Shown here: piece by piece, positions 1 to 8,807 of the stretch
How positions within the stretch are numbered: the stretch's first letter is position 1
Layout of the letters: each line of letters begins with the position of its first letter
The notes under the pieces: generated by a model
Databases searched by the model: none
What the model saw: the letters and a program-made list of their open reading frames with translations, nothing else
Told to the model about the DNA's origin: nothing
Program-made: the position numbers and the translations under genes
Origin: Plutella xylostella
Taxonomy: Eukaryota; Arthropoda; Insecta; Lepidoptera; Plutellidae
Assembly (NCBI RefSeq): GCF_932276165.1
Contig: NC_064011.1
Location: 6,527,501 to 6,591,500, forward strand
Direction: 5' to 3'
Length of the DNA stretch: 64,000 nucleotides

Positions 1-1717
1 TACGGCGGTAGGCAAATGTACCCATGTGCGTCGTGATAGCCGTGTACGGCTGAGAGTCTTCAGATAAAAGACACTGTTCATAGGCATGTTTCAAATCTAT
101 CTTTGAAAATTTTTCCCCCCCGCTCAAATTAGCAAATAATTCCTCAATGCGAGGTAAAGGGTAAAAGTCCCTCTTTAATTTAGGGTTAATTGTGATCTTA
201 TAATCACCGCATATTCGTACCTCGCCATTCTCCTTGACGACCGGTACGATGGGGGTGCCGTAGTCTGAATGGTGGACGCGGTACACCGAGCCGTCGGCCT
301 GCAGCCGCTGCAGCTCGGCCTCCACGCGCGCCCGCAGCGCCAGCGGCACGGGCCGCGCGCGCACGTATACGCCCTCCGCGTCACTCAGCTGTAATCGAAT
401 GGTTTGTTTACATGTACCCAACTTATCTGTAAACACCTCAGGAAACTCCGCCCGTAACTGGTTCACTAATGAGGTCTCGGTTATTTCATTAAAGTTTATC
501 TGATTAACTTTGAGTGCCCGCATCCAATCCCTGCCTAGTAAGGGACGGTTACCATTTTTTATCACGTATAGTGATAAGCCCTTAGCCTTTTCAACCCCCA
601 AGGTAACGTCTACGTTAATATAACCGAGTGACTCGATTGGTGAACCAGAATAGCAGCGTAACATTAAATTATCCGATTTTAGTGGGTGGTGATAAAATAC
701 CCGTTTATAAAAGTCTTCACTAATTGCTGATATTCTACTGCCCGTATCAATTTCACATTCTATCTCACAATTGTCTATCAGTACTTTTATAAAATAAGGT
801 TTATTACCTTGCGCTACGACCGCGATGTTAAACATGTCCTCGTCCGACTCCTCATTCACGAAATGGTGCCGCCCGGCCCATCTATTATCACTGTTATTTA
901 CTTGTTTACACATCACTTTTAGGTGACCCCTTTGATTACACTGATCACAATTATAATGCACAAATTTGCATCTATCCGGCCGATGTGGCTTGCCACATCG
1001 CCAGCACTGCACTGCGGCCTGGGCCCTGGGCCCGCCGCCGCCGCCGTCGCCGCCCCCGGGGGCCGCGCGGCCTGGCCAGCGCGGCCGGGAGACGCCCCCG
1101 CTGCCGCCGCCGCCGCCGCGCCTCGCGCTCGCCTGGTGCAGGCCCTCGCCTGCCTCGCCGCCGCCGCCGCCGCCACCTGAGGTCGTCGCAGCCGCCACGC
1201 TGCCGCTCACCTCCGCGTGTTTCTCTGCAGCCTCCAGCGCCAGAGCCAGTTCCACCGCCTCTTTATATTTGATTGTTGTTTCCGCGAAGATCCGAGACCT
1301 CATTGCCTCGCTCACCAGTCCCGACACAAATTGGTCTCTTAAGTTTTCTTCCAGGTTAGTTTTAAAGTTGCAGGTGGAAGCAAGGTGCTTGAGACTCTGT
1401 AGGTAGTCCATCAGTGGCTCGCCGGGGCGCTGGCGCCGCAGTCTGAAGACGTGGCGCTCCGCTATTTCGGACCGCTTCGGCTCCAAGTGCTCGGAGACTA
1501 AGCTTACCAGCTCGTCGAACGTCTTCTTCTCAGGATCCACCGGTGAGCAGAGGTCACACATCAGTGAATACGTGGCCTCGCCGACGACCGTGATTAGCAT
1601 TGGCACTTTTAGCTCATCCTTTATTTCGTTAAGTAAAATAAACTGATTTACCCGCCGCACGTACGATAACCACTGTTTCGACCCTAGGTCAAAGGCTTCT
1701 ATTTTGCCGATTGGCAT
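1..1717 (-). CDS. Ty3/gypsy-type gag-pol polyprotein, N-terminal part (runs off the left edge)
   Basis: A single frame is open from the ATG at 1715-1717 down to base 2, about 572 codons, with no stop before the window edge. In order it shows a gag region, a Gly-rich linker coded by GGC runs (about residues 190-235), and two CCHC zinc knuckles: CWRCGKPHRPDRC from residue 238, with one residue fewer than usual between the second Cys and the His, then CDQCNQRGHLKVMC. An aspartic-protease DTGS follows at residues 324-327. The start of reverse transcriptase follows, with VRICGDYK at 500-507, then DFYPLPRIEELF and KIDLKHAYEQ. The order gag-protease-RT in one frame is typical of Ty3/gypsy. The RT catalytic YxDD, RNase H and integrase would lie off the left edge. 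No break is visible, so the copy may be young; whether it is complete cannot be judged. Confidence 0.93.
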   Translation of the reverse strand, partial: MPIGKIEAFDLGSKQWLSYVRRVNQFILLNEIKDELKVPMLITVVGEATYSLMCDLCSPVDPEKKTFDELVSLVSEHLEPKRSEIAERHVFRLRRQRPGEPLMDYLQSLKHLASTCNFKTNLEENLRDQFVSGLVSEAMRSRIFAETTIKYKEAVELALALEAAEKHAEVSGSVAAATTSGGGGGGGEAGEGLHQASARRGGGGGSGGVSRPRWPGRAAPGGGDGGGGGPRAQAAVQCWRCGKPHRPDRCKFVHYNCDQCNQRGHLKVMCKQVNNSDNRWAGRHHFVNEESDEDMFNIAVVAQGNKPYFIKVLIDNCEIECEIDTGSRISAISEDFYKRVFYHHPLKSDNLMLRCYSGSPIESLGYINVDVTLGVEKAKGLSLYVIKNGNRPLLGRDWMRALKVNQINFNEITETSLVNQLRAEFPEVFTDKLGTCKQTIRLQLSDAEGVYVRARPVPLALRARVEAELQRLQADGSVYRVHHSDYGTPIVPVVKENGEVRICGDYKITINPKLKRDFYPLPRIEELFANLSGGEKFSKIDLKHAYEQCLLSEDSQPYTAITTHMGTFAYRR

Positions 1718-1835
1718 TTTATCGAACGATTAAATATCACACACGCCGAAAACAAGATGTCCGCTTCCGCTCGTCGCCAGTGTAACGTCAGTGAAACACA
1801 GAGGCTAATGGTTGACTGATTTATTACTAATGTCA
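1718..1835 (-). promoter_or_regulatory. Leader, candidate primer-binding site and end of 5' LTR of the gypsy element
   Basis: Upstream of the gag ATG on the minus strand, 1767-1779 reads TGGCGACGAGCGG. It begins with the TGG expected of a tRNA primer-binding site and lies one base after a CA dinucleotide that could end the LTR (at 1781). AATAAA at 1820-1825 fits a polyadenylation signal in the LTR. The far end of the LTR cannot be located, probably because two SINE pieces occupy 1897-2296. The PBS is an inference from position and the TGG start; the matching tRNA was not established. Confidence 0.45.
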
Positions 1836-1896
1836 CACCGCATACATACATATAGCAACACAGGTAGGTAGGTAAAGATATATATAGCTACTTATC

Positions 1897-2034
1897 CTAA
1901 CAGTGTTGATATTTATATTTAATATGTATCTATCTATGTATTTGTGTAGATATATCAGCTGTCCGATACCCATAACACAGGCTCTGCCTAGCTTGGGGTC
2001 GGATGGCCGTGTGTGAGATGTCTCACAAAAAACA
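1897..2034 (+). repeat. SINE family A, tail i only (5'-truncated)
   Basis: This stretch matches the 3' body of the complete SINE at 45312-45600. It has TGTTGATATTTATATTTAAT, the ATCAGCTGTCCGATACCCAT block and GGTCGGATGGCCGTGTGTGA. The tRNA-like head is missing. It lies tail to tail with the family A, tail ii copy that follows. Confidence 0.75.
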
Positions 2035-2046
2035 CACAAAAAACAC

Positions 2047-2296
2047 GCACTCACGCCTTGTACTAATGTACTCCCTTGCGGGGTAGGCAGAGGTGCATCA
2101 CCCACTTTTCGCCAGAGTGTTATGTTAGTCCCAATGTAATAGGGGGCGGCGGGCCTTTTGCCATTTTACGGGCACATCCAAGACCCGAGAACAAATATCT
2201 GTGTTTAAACAAATATCTGCCCCAGCCGGGAATCGAACCCGTGACCATCGGCTCAGTAGTCAGGGTCACTAACCACTACGCCATTCGGTCGTCTCC
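2047..2296 (-). repeat. tRNA-derived SINE family A, tail ii, full length
   Basis: Read on the minus strand from 2296, this copy has an A-box-like TGGCGTAGTGGTTAG, a B box GGTTCGATTCC, and the shared block CAGATATTTGTTTAAAC. After the word TCTCGGGTCTTGGATGTG it switches to a tail found in only some copies, containing CCCCCTATTACATTGGGA and ending near GGGAGTACATTAGTACAAGG. The paired RNA polymerase III promoter boxes identify a SINE. It probably sits inside the LTR of the neighbouring gypsy element. Confidence 0.82.
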
Positions 2297-2700
2297 ACAT
2301 ATTATTATTATTTATATACCTAACTAGAAGGTACAAACACTATTGTAGATCTTGGTGTGAGTCGGTTATTGACACAATATGGACAGAAGAAGATACTATT
2401 ATTATTCTAAGGCGACACACTGGTAAAAGCAGGCTGCATTTTGAAATGAAATGACTGAAACGCATAGACATAGTATTTTTTTTCTGTGGGCATAGACGAC
2501 AAGTTCTCACAATGTCTAAACAAGTTCTTCGAATATTTTCCCTTTTTTGAAACGTATTTTATTGTGATTTCGTCTTGCATGATTGAAAAATATTGGTGAT
2601 AAAAACGTCGTTTGGTTCAAACTATGTGGTATGTTTACTCTCCTTCAAAGATTATTTATATAGATGACGACACCCGGTAGTGAATCTGCTTCAGCGGCGG
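2297..2700. other. Stretch with no recognised feature
   Basis: About 400 bases of AT-rich DNA. I see no convincing reading frame and no match to the repeat families elsewhere in the window. Part of it may belong to the LTR of the gypsy element to the left. Confidence 0.5.
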
Positions 2701-2826
2701 CTACACGGGTTTTTTATCGACGTCGATAAATTTTATTTAATGCGCATTCTACCCACCCACCAATAAATCACAGCCCCGTACTTATGGCAAATCGCGATAT
2801 AAGACGTCGATAACGAACCCGTGTAG
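2701..2826. mobile_element. MITE with CTACACGGG terminal inverted repeats, copy 1
   Basis: The 126-bp segment begins CTACACGGGTT and ends with the inverse AACCCGTGTAG. The inverted match continues through TTATCGACGTC, giving about 24 bp with two mismatches. A second copy of similar length with the same ends lies at 17482-17602. The segment has no coding capacity. The target duplication could not be defined, so the superfamily is unknown. Confidence 0.75.
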
Positions 2827-2924
2827 CGTCAGCTTGTGTACGGTACTGCTTTTCAAAACACATACGAATATTTTGCGCGATGATCGGTACTCGATAAACA
2901 CTGCTATTCACACCATTTTACGGA

Positions 2925-3000
2925 GGCCAGAGCGGTTGCTGAGTACAGGACGGCGTGGCGCACTCTCGTGAAGGCCCTCTGTACCAGGGTACCATAGGAC
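2925..3000 (+). pseudogene. Possible LINE ORF2 C-terminal remnant
   Basis: A short open segment translates as ARAVAEYRTAWRTLVKALC followed by a few residues and a stop. The WRTLVKALC pattern resembles the extreme C-terminus of many insect LINE reverse transcriptases. It is too short to place in a clade, and it could be chance. Confidence 0.35.
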
Positions 3001-3064
3001 AACAGGGGACAACAGCATACACACTACGCGGACACCTTAACCCCTGACGATGACACAGCCGCTT

Positions 3065-3205
3065 CTTGCTATCATCACGACCCATCACGTCCCCACTGCT
3101 GGGCCACGGGTCTCCTTCCAATGAAGGAAGGGTTGTAGGCCTAGTCCACCACGCTGGCCAAGTGCGGGTTGGTGCACCCTAACACCAGCAAGCTTGTGCT
3201 GAGCC
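3065..3205 (-). repeat. Lepidopteran retroposon 3' end
   Basis: On the minus strand the words ACCAACCCGCACTTGGCCAG, GGAAGGAGACCCGTGGCC and CAGCAGTGGGGACGTGATGG occur in order. From general knowledge this order is the 3' end of abundant lepidopteran LINE or SINE copies that finish in TGATGATG. The copy interrupts a minisatellite-like unit, because related CTGACGATGACA units lie on both sides, at 3044 and from 3240. Confidence 0.55.
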
Positions 3206-3223
3206 TATTGTTATACATGGTGA

Positions 3224-3424
3224 AATCTCCCCTAACCCCTGACAATGACACCGCCGCTTTCTGCTATACATGGTGGAAATTCCCTTAAACCCCTGACGAT
3301 GACATCGCCGCTTGCTGCTATACAAGTGGAAACTCCCTTAAACCCTGACGATGACACTGCCGCTTACTCCTATACATGGTGGATAATCCCTAAACCCTGA
3401 CGATGACATCGCCGCTTGTTGCAG
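3224..3424 (+). repeat. Minisatellite, 52-54 bp period, about four units
   Basis: The word CCTGAC(G/A)ATGACA recurs with its TGAC at 3240, 3294, 3346 and 3398, giving periods of 54, 52 and 52 bp. Each unit also contains CCGCTTGCTGCTATACATGG or a close variant. A stray unit lies at 3045. The last unit ends in CCGCTTGTTGCAG, which serves as the apparent splice acceptor of the exon at 3425. Confidence 0.85.
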
Positions 3425-3587
3425 CTGCATCCTCAAGTGCATGCTCCTGGTCATCCCCATTACCGTGGCCATCCTGCTGCTGATCACGTGGGCGGGACAG
3501 ACCATCTTCAAGAAGACCGTCACGACCACCACCACTACCAAGGCCGCCGGCGGCATTATGGAAGTTCTTAAGAACATTGCTGGTTGA
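3425..3587 (+). CDS. Terminal exon of an unrecognised single-pass membrane protein
   Basis: After the acceptor-like TTGTTGCAG, a frame runs 54 codons to a TGA at 3585-3587. It encodes a Cys-containing start (CILKC), a hydrophobic span LLVIPITVAILLLITWAG long enough to cross a membrane, basic residues (FKK), a run of six Thr, and a short tail ending LKNIAG. Codons are GC-rich, unlike the AT-rich surroundings, which supports real coding sequence. The first Met in the exon is at 3440, so a 48-residue protein without upstream exons is also possible. The exon is too short to recognise a family. No other exon of the gene is visible; upstream exons may lie beyond the left edge or be hidden among transposons. 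Confidence 0.55.
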
Positions 3588-3598
3588 CGGCTTAACAA

Positions 3599-3827
3599 TA
3601 CAGGGTGTTGCAAAATTGGTATACTAAGCCGAAACCTACATGTGCAGCATGTTATATCTAAGCCCGAAACTGAAATCAGAATTAGGAAATTCGCGAAAAA
3701 AACTTTTTTTTTTTCCATAGTAAAAGTCACGTGAAATTTTCAAATTCTGATTTCAGTTTCGGGCTCAGATATAACATGCTGCACATGTAGGTTTCGGCTT
3801 AATATACCCTTTTTGCAACACCTTGTA
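3599..3827. mobile_element. Fold-back MITE, TACAGGGTGTTGCAAAA family, complete
   Basis: The 229-bp element starts TACAGGGTGTTGCAAAA and ends in its imperfect inverse. Almost the whole length folds on itself: GCCGAAACCTACATGTGCAG on the left is mirrored on the right, around an A/T-rich centre. TA ends and the TIR suggest a Tc1/mariner-related MITE, which is inference. It begins 12 bp after the stop codon of the membrane exon, so it may lie in that gene's 3' UTR. Confidence 0.85.
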
Positions 3828-3979
3828 TAAGCACAAGATGGAGCGTCAGTCCAAAAGAAACAGCTCGACAAAATACTAACAGCACTTCTACCACTGAGCT
3901 CTTTATTTTCTGTTGGAAGTTTATTTAATGCTTTTTTAGTATTTGATACACCATCCTGTTAATATATTGTTAATCTAAG
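3828..3979 (+). mobile_element. MITE family M2 (ACAATAT...GATGG ends), degraded copy
   Basis: The left part has AAGATGGAGCGTCAGT, and the right end has ACACCATCCTGTTAATATAT followed by TGTTAATCTAAG. These match the termini of the better-preserved copy at 18728-19124. The interior CACTTCTACCACTGAGCTC is shared by all copies. Confidence 0.65.
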
Positions 3980-4129
3980 GGTGACGGTAATGATAAAACG
4001 GACTAAATTTTGTTATAAACTCTGTGCTACAATAACTACAATCGAAAGGACTGATGAAGGGATAAAGCAATATGATACTGTTGTATTTTTTAAGATTACT
4101 TATTTCTTTGTACAATATTTTGTTATGTA

Positions 4130-4800
4130 GTTTTAGAATAGAATAGAATAGATATTCTTTATTTGTACACAGAAACATGGATAAAATTACAAAAAATACT
4201 TAATCTAACACATATGTACAAATGGCGGCCTTATCGCTTAAAGCGATTTCTTCCAGGCAACCATTGGGTGGAAGGATATTGCGATGCAAAGGGTTAAGTG
4301 TACTAGGAATAAAGAATATACATTAAATATTTAATATACTTAGCTTTAAATATTTATATACTATGTACCTATAATATACTTACAATATATATATATATAT
4401 ATATATTATAATATATATCAATATATAATACAATACATGCCACGTTACTTATATATAATAATAAGCATATTAAAGAGGATATAGCGATCTGTCTGTCAAA
4501 AACAGTCATTCAAGAGCCGAGGAAGTGGTCTTTTAGCATTCTTTTAAAGGAGACCAATGACGGTGCTTTCCGTATACTAAGTGGGAGATCGTTCCATAAA
4601 GTGATAGCTTGTATCATGAAGGAGTCACTAAAGAATTTCGTAGTATGGGGTGGAATGTTCAGCCGTAGGTTTTCTGAGGAACGCAATCCCCGGCTGTGAG
4701 TTTTAGTTATTAATTTATAATATATATACGTACTGTTATTTTCGTATACAAGTTGTTTCAATTTCCTTCAGTTTATTTAAAGAAGGTATAATTTAGTTTA
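4130..4800 (-). pseudogene. CR1-group LINE, 5'-truncated copy with (ATTCT)n tail
   Basis: The 83-residue frame at 4510-4761 contains SRGLRSSENLRLNIPPH and MIQAITLWNDLPLSIR. These align with the C-terminus of the large LINE protein at 49634-52576 (GRGLRSQENKMLSVPSH, IKAVNLWNALPMDVR). Downstream on the minus strand the 3' UTR carries the family's hallmark, GAAATCGCTTTAAGCGATAA. It then ends in repeated ATTCT at 4133-4153. Divergence from the 49634-52576 copy shows a different subfamily. Confidence 0.8.
4383..4412. repeat. (AT)n microsatellite
   Basis: A near-uninterrupted run of alternating A and T lies in the 3' UTR of the LINE remnant, with further AT-rich sequence around it. Confidence 0.9.
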
Positions 4801-4975
4801 GAGATGAGTTTAACTAGAGTTCGAGTCAATGCGTACCTAATTATTGTTTTGGTGGTTTTACAAAAAATCTTGAATGTATGTATGACCTTATGTACCTAAG
4901 TGGACTGTTGAAAATCATTCATGAAATTTGAAGAACAGAAATTTTAACTAACTAATTAAGAAGCTGGTTATTATA

Positions 4976-6632
4976 TACAGGGTGTCCCAAAAGTCAACGT
5001 CATCCCTTAAAGGGCTGATAGGTCAGCTCATGAGAGGCCAGAATATCACAATATGACCTTAGTAAAAACTCGATAATTTTCGAGATATTGACACTTTTAT
5101 AAATTTGCTGAAAATCGACACCTTGTATCAGTTTTTTGCGTGCCGCCGGTACAAAAATCCATATTGTTAGAATTTGTTTGGTGTTGCATCACCCTGTATA
5201 GCCCTGCTATTGATCGCAGTCAAAAAAAATATCGAGTAATCCTGTGTGTTTAAAAAAAACACGGTTTTCAAAGTCATAAAAGGTAATCGTATTTTCTTAT
5301 AAACAACTTTGACCTTACATACTGTAAAAAAAATATATCACGAAAACCTGGCACCTTATTTGAAAAGATTGCTCATTTAATGCAGTTTCCAAAATGGTGT
5401 GAAGCGTTGCTATTGTTTCAATTAACAAAAAAGTTATTGCTATTTTAGTACAAAACGACCTCGATGTAAAATTGTTTGAAGGAAATTTATCTGACTGAAT
5501 TTATTAAGGGTAAGTCATGTTGGAATGAGTAAAAGTAAAATAGGTGGGGTGGCCGGGAGTGGGAAAAGAGACAACGTTGTCACAGTTAATAAAAAAAAAC
5601 GCATTTTGAGTATGTTTCTCGAAAAAAGTGGACTATAGCAAATCCACATTCCCCATAAATGTAGCGCATGGTAACGTACATTCCTGAGTAGTGCTAATGT
5701 GTGATATAATGAAGTAAAACGCTTACACATGTACATTGTACACCCACAGTATCCAAAAAAGGGACAGATCAGTTTGTCATTAACATTACCTCTAATTACT
5801 TGTTATTTATTTTAAAGTTATTGTTAAACAAAACCAAACTCTCAAAATTATGATTATGACCATCAATGAGTATTATTTTTTGCTGATTATGTTCTTAATA
5901 TAATAATAAGGTGTTATAATATTGAGAAATAAAAATAAAAGTCAATAAATGTTTGTTTTTTTAAATAAGGTGTAAATAACGAAAAATATGTTTTATAAGA
6001 GTTTGGTAAGTTTTTTCTTAGCTATTTTTGCGTCATCTATGTTGCCACGGCTGACCCCATCACCTATTTTACTTTTACTCATTCCAACATGACTTACCCT
6101 TAATAAATTCAGTCAGATAAATTTCCTTCAAACAATTTTACATCGAGGTCGTTTTGTACTAAAATAGCAATAACTTTTTTGTTAATTGAAACAATAGCAA
6201 CGTTTCATACCATTTTGGAAACTGCATTAAATGAGCAATCTTTTCAAATAAGGTGCCAGGTTTTCGTGGTATATTTTTTTTACAGTATGTAGAGTCAAAG
6301 ATGTTTATAAGAAAATACGATTACCTTTTATGACTTTGAAAACCGTGTTTTTTTTAAACATACAGGATTACTCGATATTTTTTTTTGACTGCGATCAATA
6401 GCAGGGCTATACAGGGTGATGCAACACCAAACAAATTCTAACAATATGGATTTTTGTACCGGCGGCACGCAAAAAACTGATCCAAGGTGTCGATTTTCAG
6501 CAAATTTATAAAAGTGTCAATATCTCGAAAATTATCGAGTTTTTACTAAGGTCATATTGTGATATTCTGGCCTCTCATGAGCTGACCTATTAGCCCTTTA
6601 AGGGATGACGTTGACTTTTGGGACACCCTGTA
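4976..6632. mobile_element. Large fold-back transposon, 1.66 kb with arms of about 580 bp
   Basis: The element begins TACAGGGTGTCCCAAAAG at 4976 and ends with the inverse, CTTTTGGGACACCCTGTA, at 6632. The arms (about 4976-5555 and 6045-6632) are inverse copies with few differences, for example the ACTCGATAATTTTCGAGATA block and its mirror. About 490 bp of AT-rich unique sequence lies between them. No transposase frame is present. The TIR and TA-rich flanks suggest a non-autonomous Tc1/mariner-related element, but fold-back elements of other origin look similar. Each arm carries an internal CATCACCCTGTA word that looks like a TIR of the related TACAGGGTG family. Confidence 0.9.
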
Positions 6633-6934
6633 TAAATCCACCAGCTTATGTGCTTAAATTAAAATGAATTACCTATTATGGTTAGTAACGGAATTGGCTG
6701 CATTTTTCAATATGTTAAAGTAAAGCAATTTATCGGGTCATTGCCCCTCGTTTCCAAGAGGAATTTAAAATTGTTTTCCTTCCCTTTGAACCATTATACA
6801 GGATGCGCTTAAACGATTGAGGATATACAGGGTGCGCGTTTTCTTCCCCTCTTCTTTTTAGAGCGTCTTATTTTAGGTGTGTGTGGTGTGCGCCGCTTGT
6901 AACCGTGGCATTCATACTGTTTGAAAAAAACCAT

Positions 6935-7202
6935 TATAATAATAATAATAATAATAATATGTGGGGACATCTCACACACGGCCATCCAACCCCAAACTAG
7001 GCCGAACCTGTGTTATGGGTGTCGGACAGCTGATATATTTACACAAATATATAGATAAATAGATACTAATTATAAATATCAACAGCCAAGACCCGAGAAC
7101 AAATATCTGTGTTTAAACAAATATCTGCCCCAGCCGGGAATCGAACCCGGGACCTTCGGCTCAGCAGTCAGGGTCACTAACCACTACGCCATTTGGCCGT
7201 CT
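6935..7202 (-). repeat. tRNA-derived SINE family A, tail i, full length
   Basis: On the minus strand from 7202 this copy has TGGCGTAGTGGTTAG (A box) and GGTTCGATTCC (B box). Next come CAGATATTTGTTTAAACACA, the CAGCTGTCCGACACCCAT block and GGCCGTGTGTGAGATG. It ends in an (ATT)n run at 6935-6958. Confidence 0.9.
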
Positions 7203-7214
7203 AATTAATATTAG

Positions 7215-7260
7215 CATTAATATATAGATTATGTTTAACATTAATATATAGATTATGTTT
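7215..7260 (+). repeat. Two tandem 24-bp units beside the SINE
   Basis: CATTAATATATAGATTATGT occurs at 7215 and again at 7239, with two more matching bases after each. It lies just outside the SINE head and may be a slippage product. Confidence 0.8.
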
Positions 7261-7610
7261 GACAATTGGTATAAATAAACAAATGGTTATCGTTAGTATA
7301 CATACATGAGTACTATGTAGTATGAGTATGAGCAATAGTAAACTTAGGTATTTTTTTCCGAAAATTCTGTTTTAGAAATAATACATTCAATCATTTAAAA
7401 TCTTTTTTTATTATTTTGTTACAAATATAAATAAAACAATGGTCTAAAATCCATCCTCAGTGAAATTTTACTGAACAAATAGCTGGAGTTATAAAAGGAA
7501 GAAACAAAGCACTTATGCGTTTGACAAATTGTCAAACAAGTCCGCTGAGGGTACCGGGTTCGGTGATCGACCGGGAACGGAGTTGCCGGCGACAGGAGAT
7601 TATTATGTTA

Positions 7611-7796
7611 CTAGCTGTTCCCGCGAGCTTCGCTTCGCCTTTAAAAGTTTTGCCGTGGGTATTCCGGGATAAAAAGTAGCCTATGTTTTTTCTCAAGGTA
7701 TATCTGTACTAAATTTCATTCAAATCCGTTCAGTAGTTTTGGCGTGAAAGAGTAACAGACATTCGCATTTATAATATTAATTAGGATGTACTCACT
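7611..7796 (-). mobile_element. Non-autonomous Helitron, copy 1
   Basis: Read on the minus strand, the copy begins TCCTAATTAATATTATAAAT after an A and ends GGGAACAGCTAG before a T. These are the TC...CTAG ends and A|T insertion site of Helitrons. A short GC-rich stem (GCGAAG/CTTCGC-like) lies just inside the 3' end. Four further copies in the window share both ends. None encodes a Rep/helicase. Confidence 0.85.
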
Positions 7797-8419
7797 CACT
7801 CTCTTACCTCCTAAGGATGTCTTGTAGATATTACTTGCAATGCAACAAGGCCGGGTTATTATGTAAAAAAAAATAGAATGTCCTACATAGGTACTTACAT
7901 ATATAAAGAATATTGTATTTATCATGTTGCTATGTGCATTGTGCAATTTAGTGGATTGTCAGAAGGCCTAGTGGTTAGCAATACAATACTGTCTGTTGTG
8001 AAGATGTTCCCGGGTTAAAATCAGTCAGTTGTTGTATATTAAATTATGCACTGTTGTTATTGTAGAGAAGCTTCTTTTATGTTGTCAACTGTAGATAAAA
8101 TTGCAGAATATTTTACAGAAACATTCATAATAATCCTACAATAACTATACCTACTGTAGGTATCTCTAAACATGTTGCGCTACAGCTATGTAACTCCCCC
8201 CAATTTACGGGTAATTCACTCTCCACCTGGCAACCCCAGGTAGTTAACCCCATTCTCCCTCGGGGTTGTCAAGAAGGGGCGGAGCTGTCGGCACCAGCTG
8301 ATCGCTCCACGAGTCGAGGCGACGGATTGATCATGCGTGCCAATCTTCATGAATATTTGGTAATATGTTTACAGCAGATTTCTTGTTTTGATAATAAGGT
8401 GCAAGGCGTTTCTCCAAGT
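7797..8419. other. Stretch with no recognised gene
   Basis: Mostly AT-rich DNA. A GC-richer block at about 8190-8330 includes a small hairpin (ACCTGG...CCAGGT) but no reading frame. Confidence 0.5.
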
Positions 8420-8550
8420 GTAAATAAATGTCCGCGACTGTAATCCCCGAAGGGGTAGTCAAAGGTGACTCGCACTCGCTTTTCGCTTTACATTTAATTT
8501 TTTACTGATATGATGGGCCGCGAGCCGTATCGCCGTTTTTTAGAATGTAG
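8420..8550 (+). repeat. Unclassified repeat R1, copy 1
   Basis: The block includes GACTGTAATCCCCGAAGGGG, TGACTCGCACTCGCTTTTCG and GCGAGCCGTATCGCCGTTTT. Parts recur at 11890-11985, at 20385-20460, and in reverse orientation at 24700-24790. It has no coding capacity, and its termini cannot be defined from four partial copies. Confidence 0.65.
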
Positions 8551-8773
8551 GTGTGCAGTTTTCGTCTCTTTGTTTTCCTATAACGTAGGCACGTATACGC
8601 GCGTTTAATACGCAGTGAGCTATGGCCTTACTATTTAACAATTTGTTTGAGCTATAGCTCTAAAAGCCATTGTACTGTACAAAAACCCAATTTCGATGGT
8701 TTTAAAGAAAGTATAACTTATAACTCATCTCAAAGATCAATCAAGCAACTCCGCAGACGAGACAGTAGCCCGA

Positions 8774-8807
8774 TGACGTCACAAATTCGCGGCAACTCGT
8801 GACGTCA
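8774..8807. promoter_or_regulatory. Two palindromic TGACGTCA (CRE-type) sites
   Basis: Perfect TGACGTCA octamers lie at 8774-8781 and 8800-8807, 26 bp apart start to start. This is the consensus bound by CREB/ATF bZIP proteins. No gene is visible nearby, so function is speculative. Confidence 0.4.

Noticed and set aside
919..1406. Long Ala-, Arg- or Pro-rich frames on both strands over 919-1406
   Set aside because: They are other-frame readings of the GGC-rich gag linker of the gypsy element.
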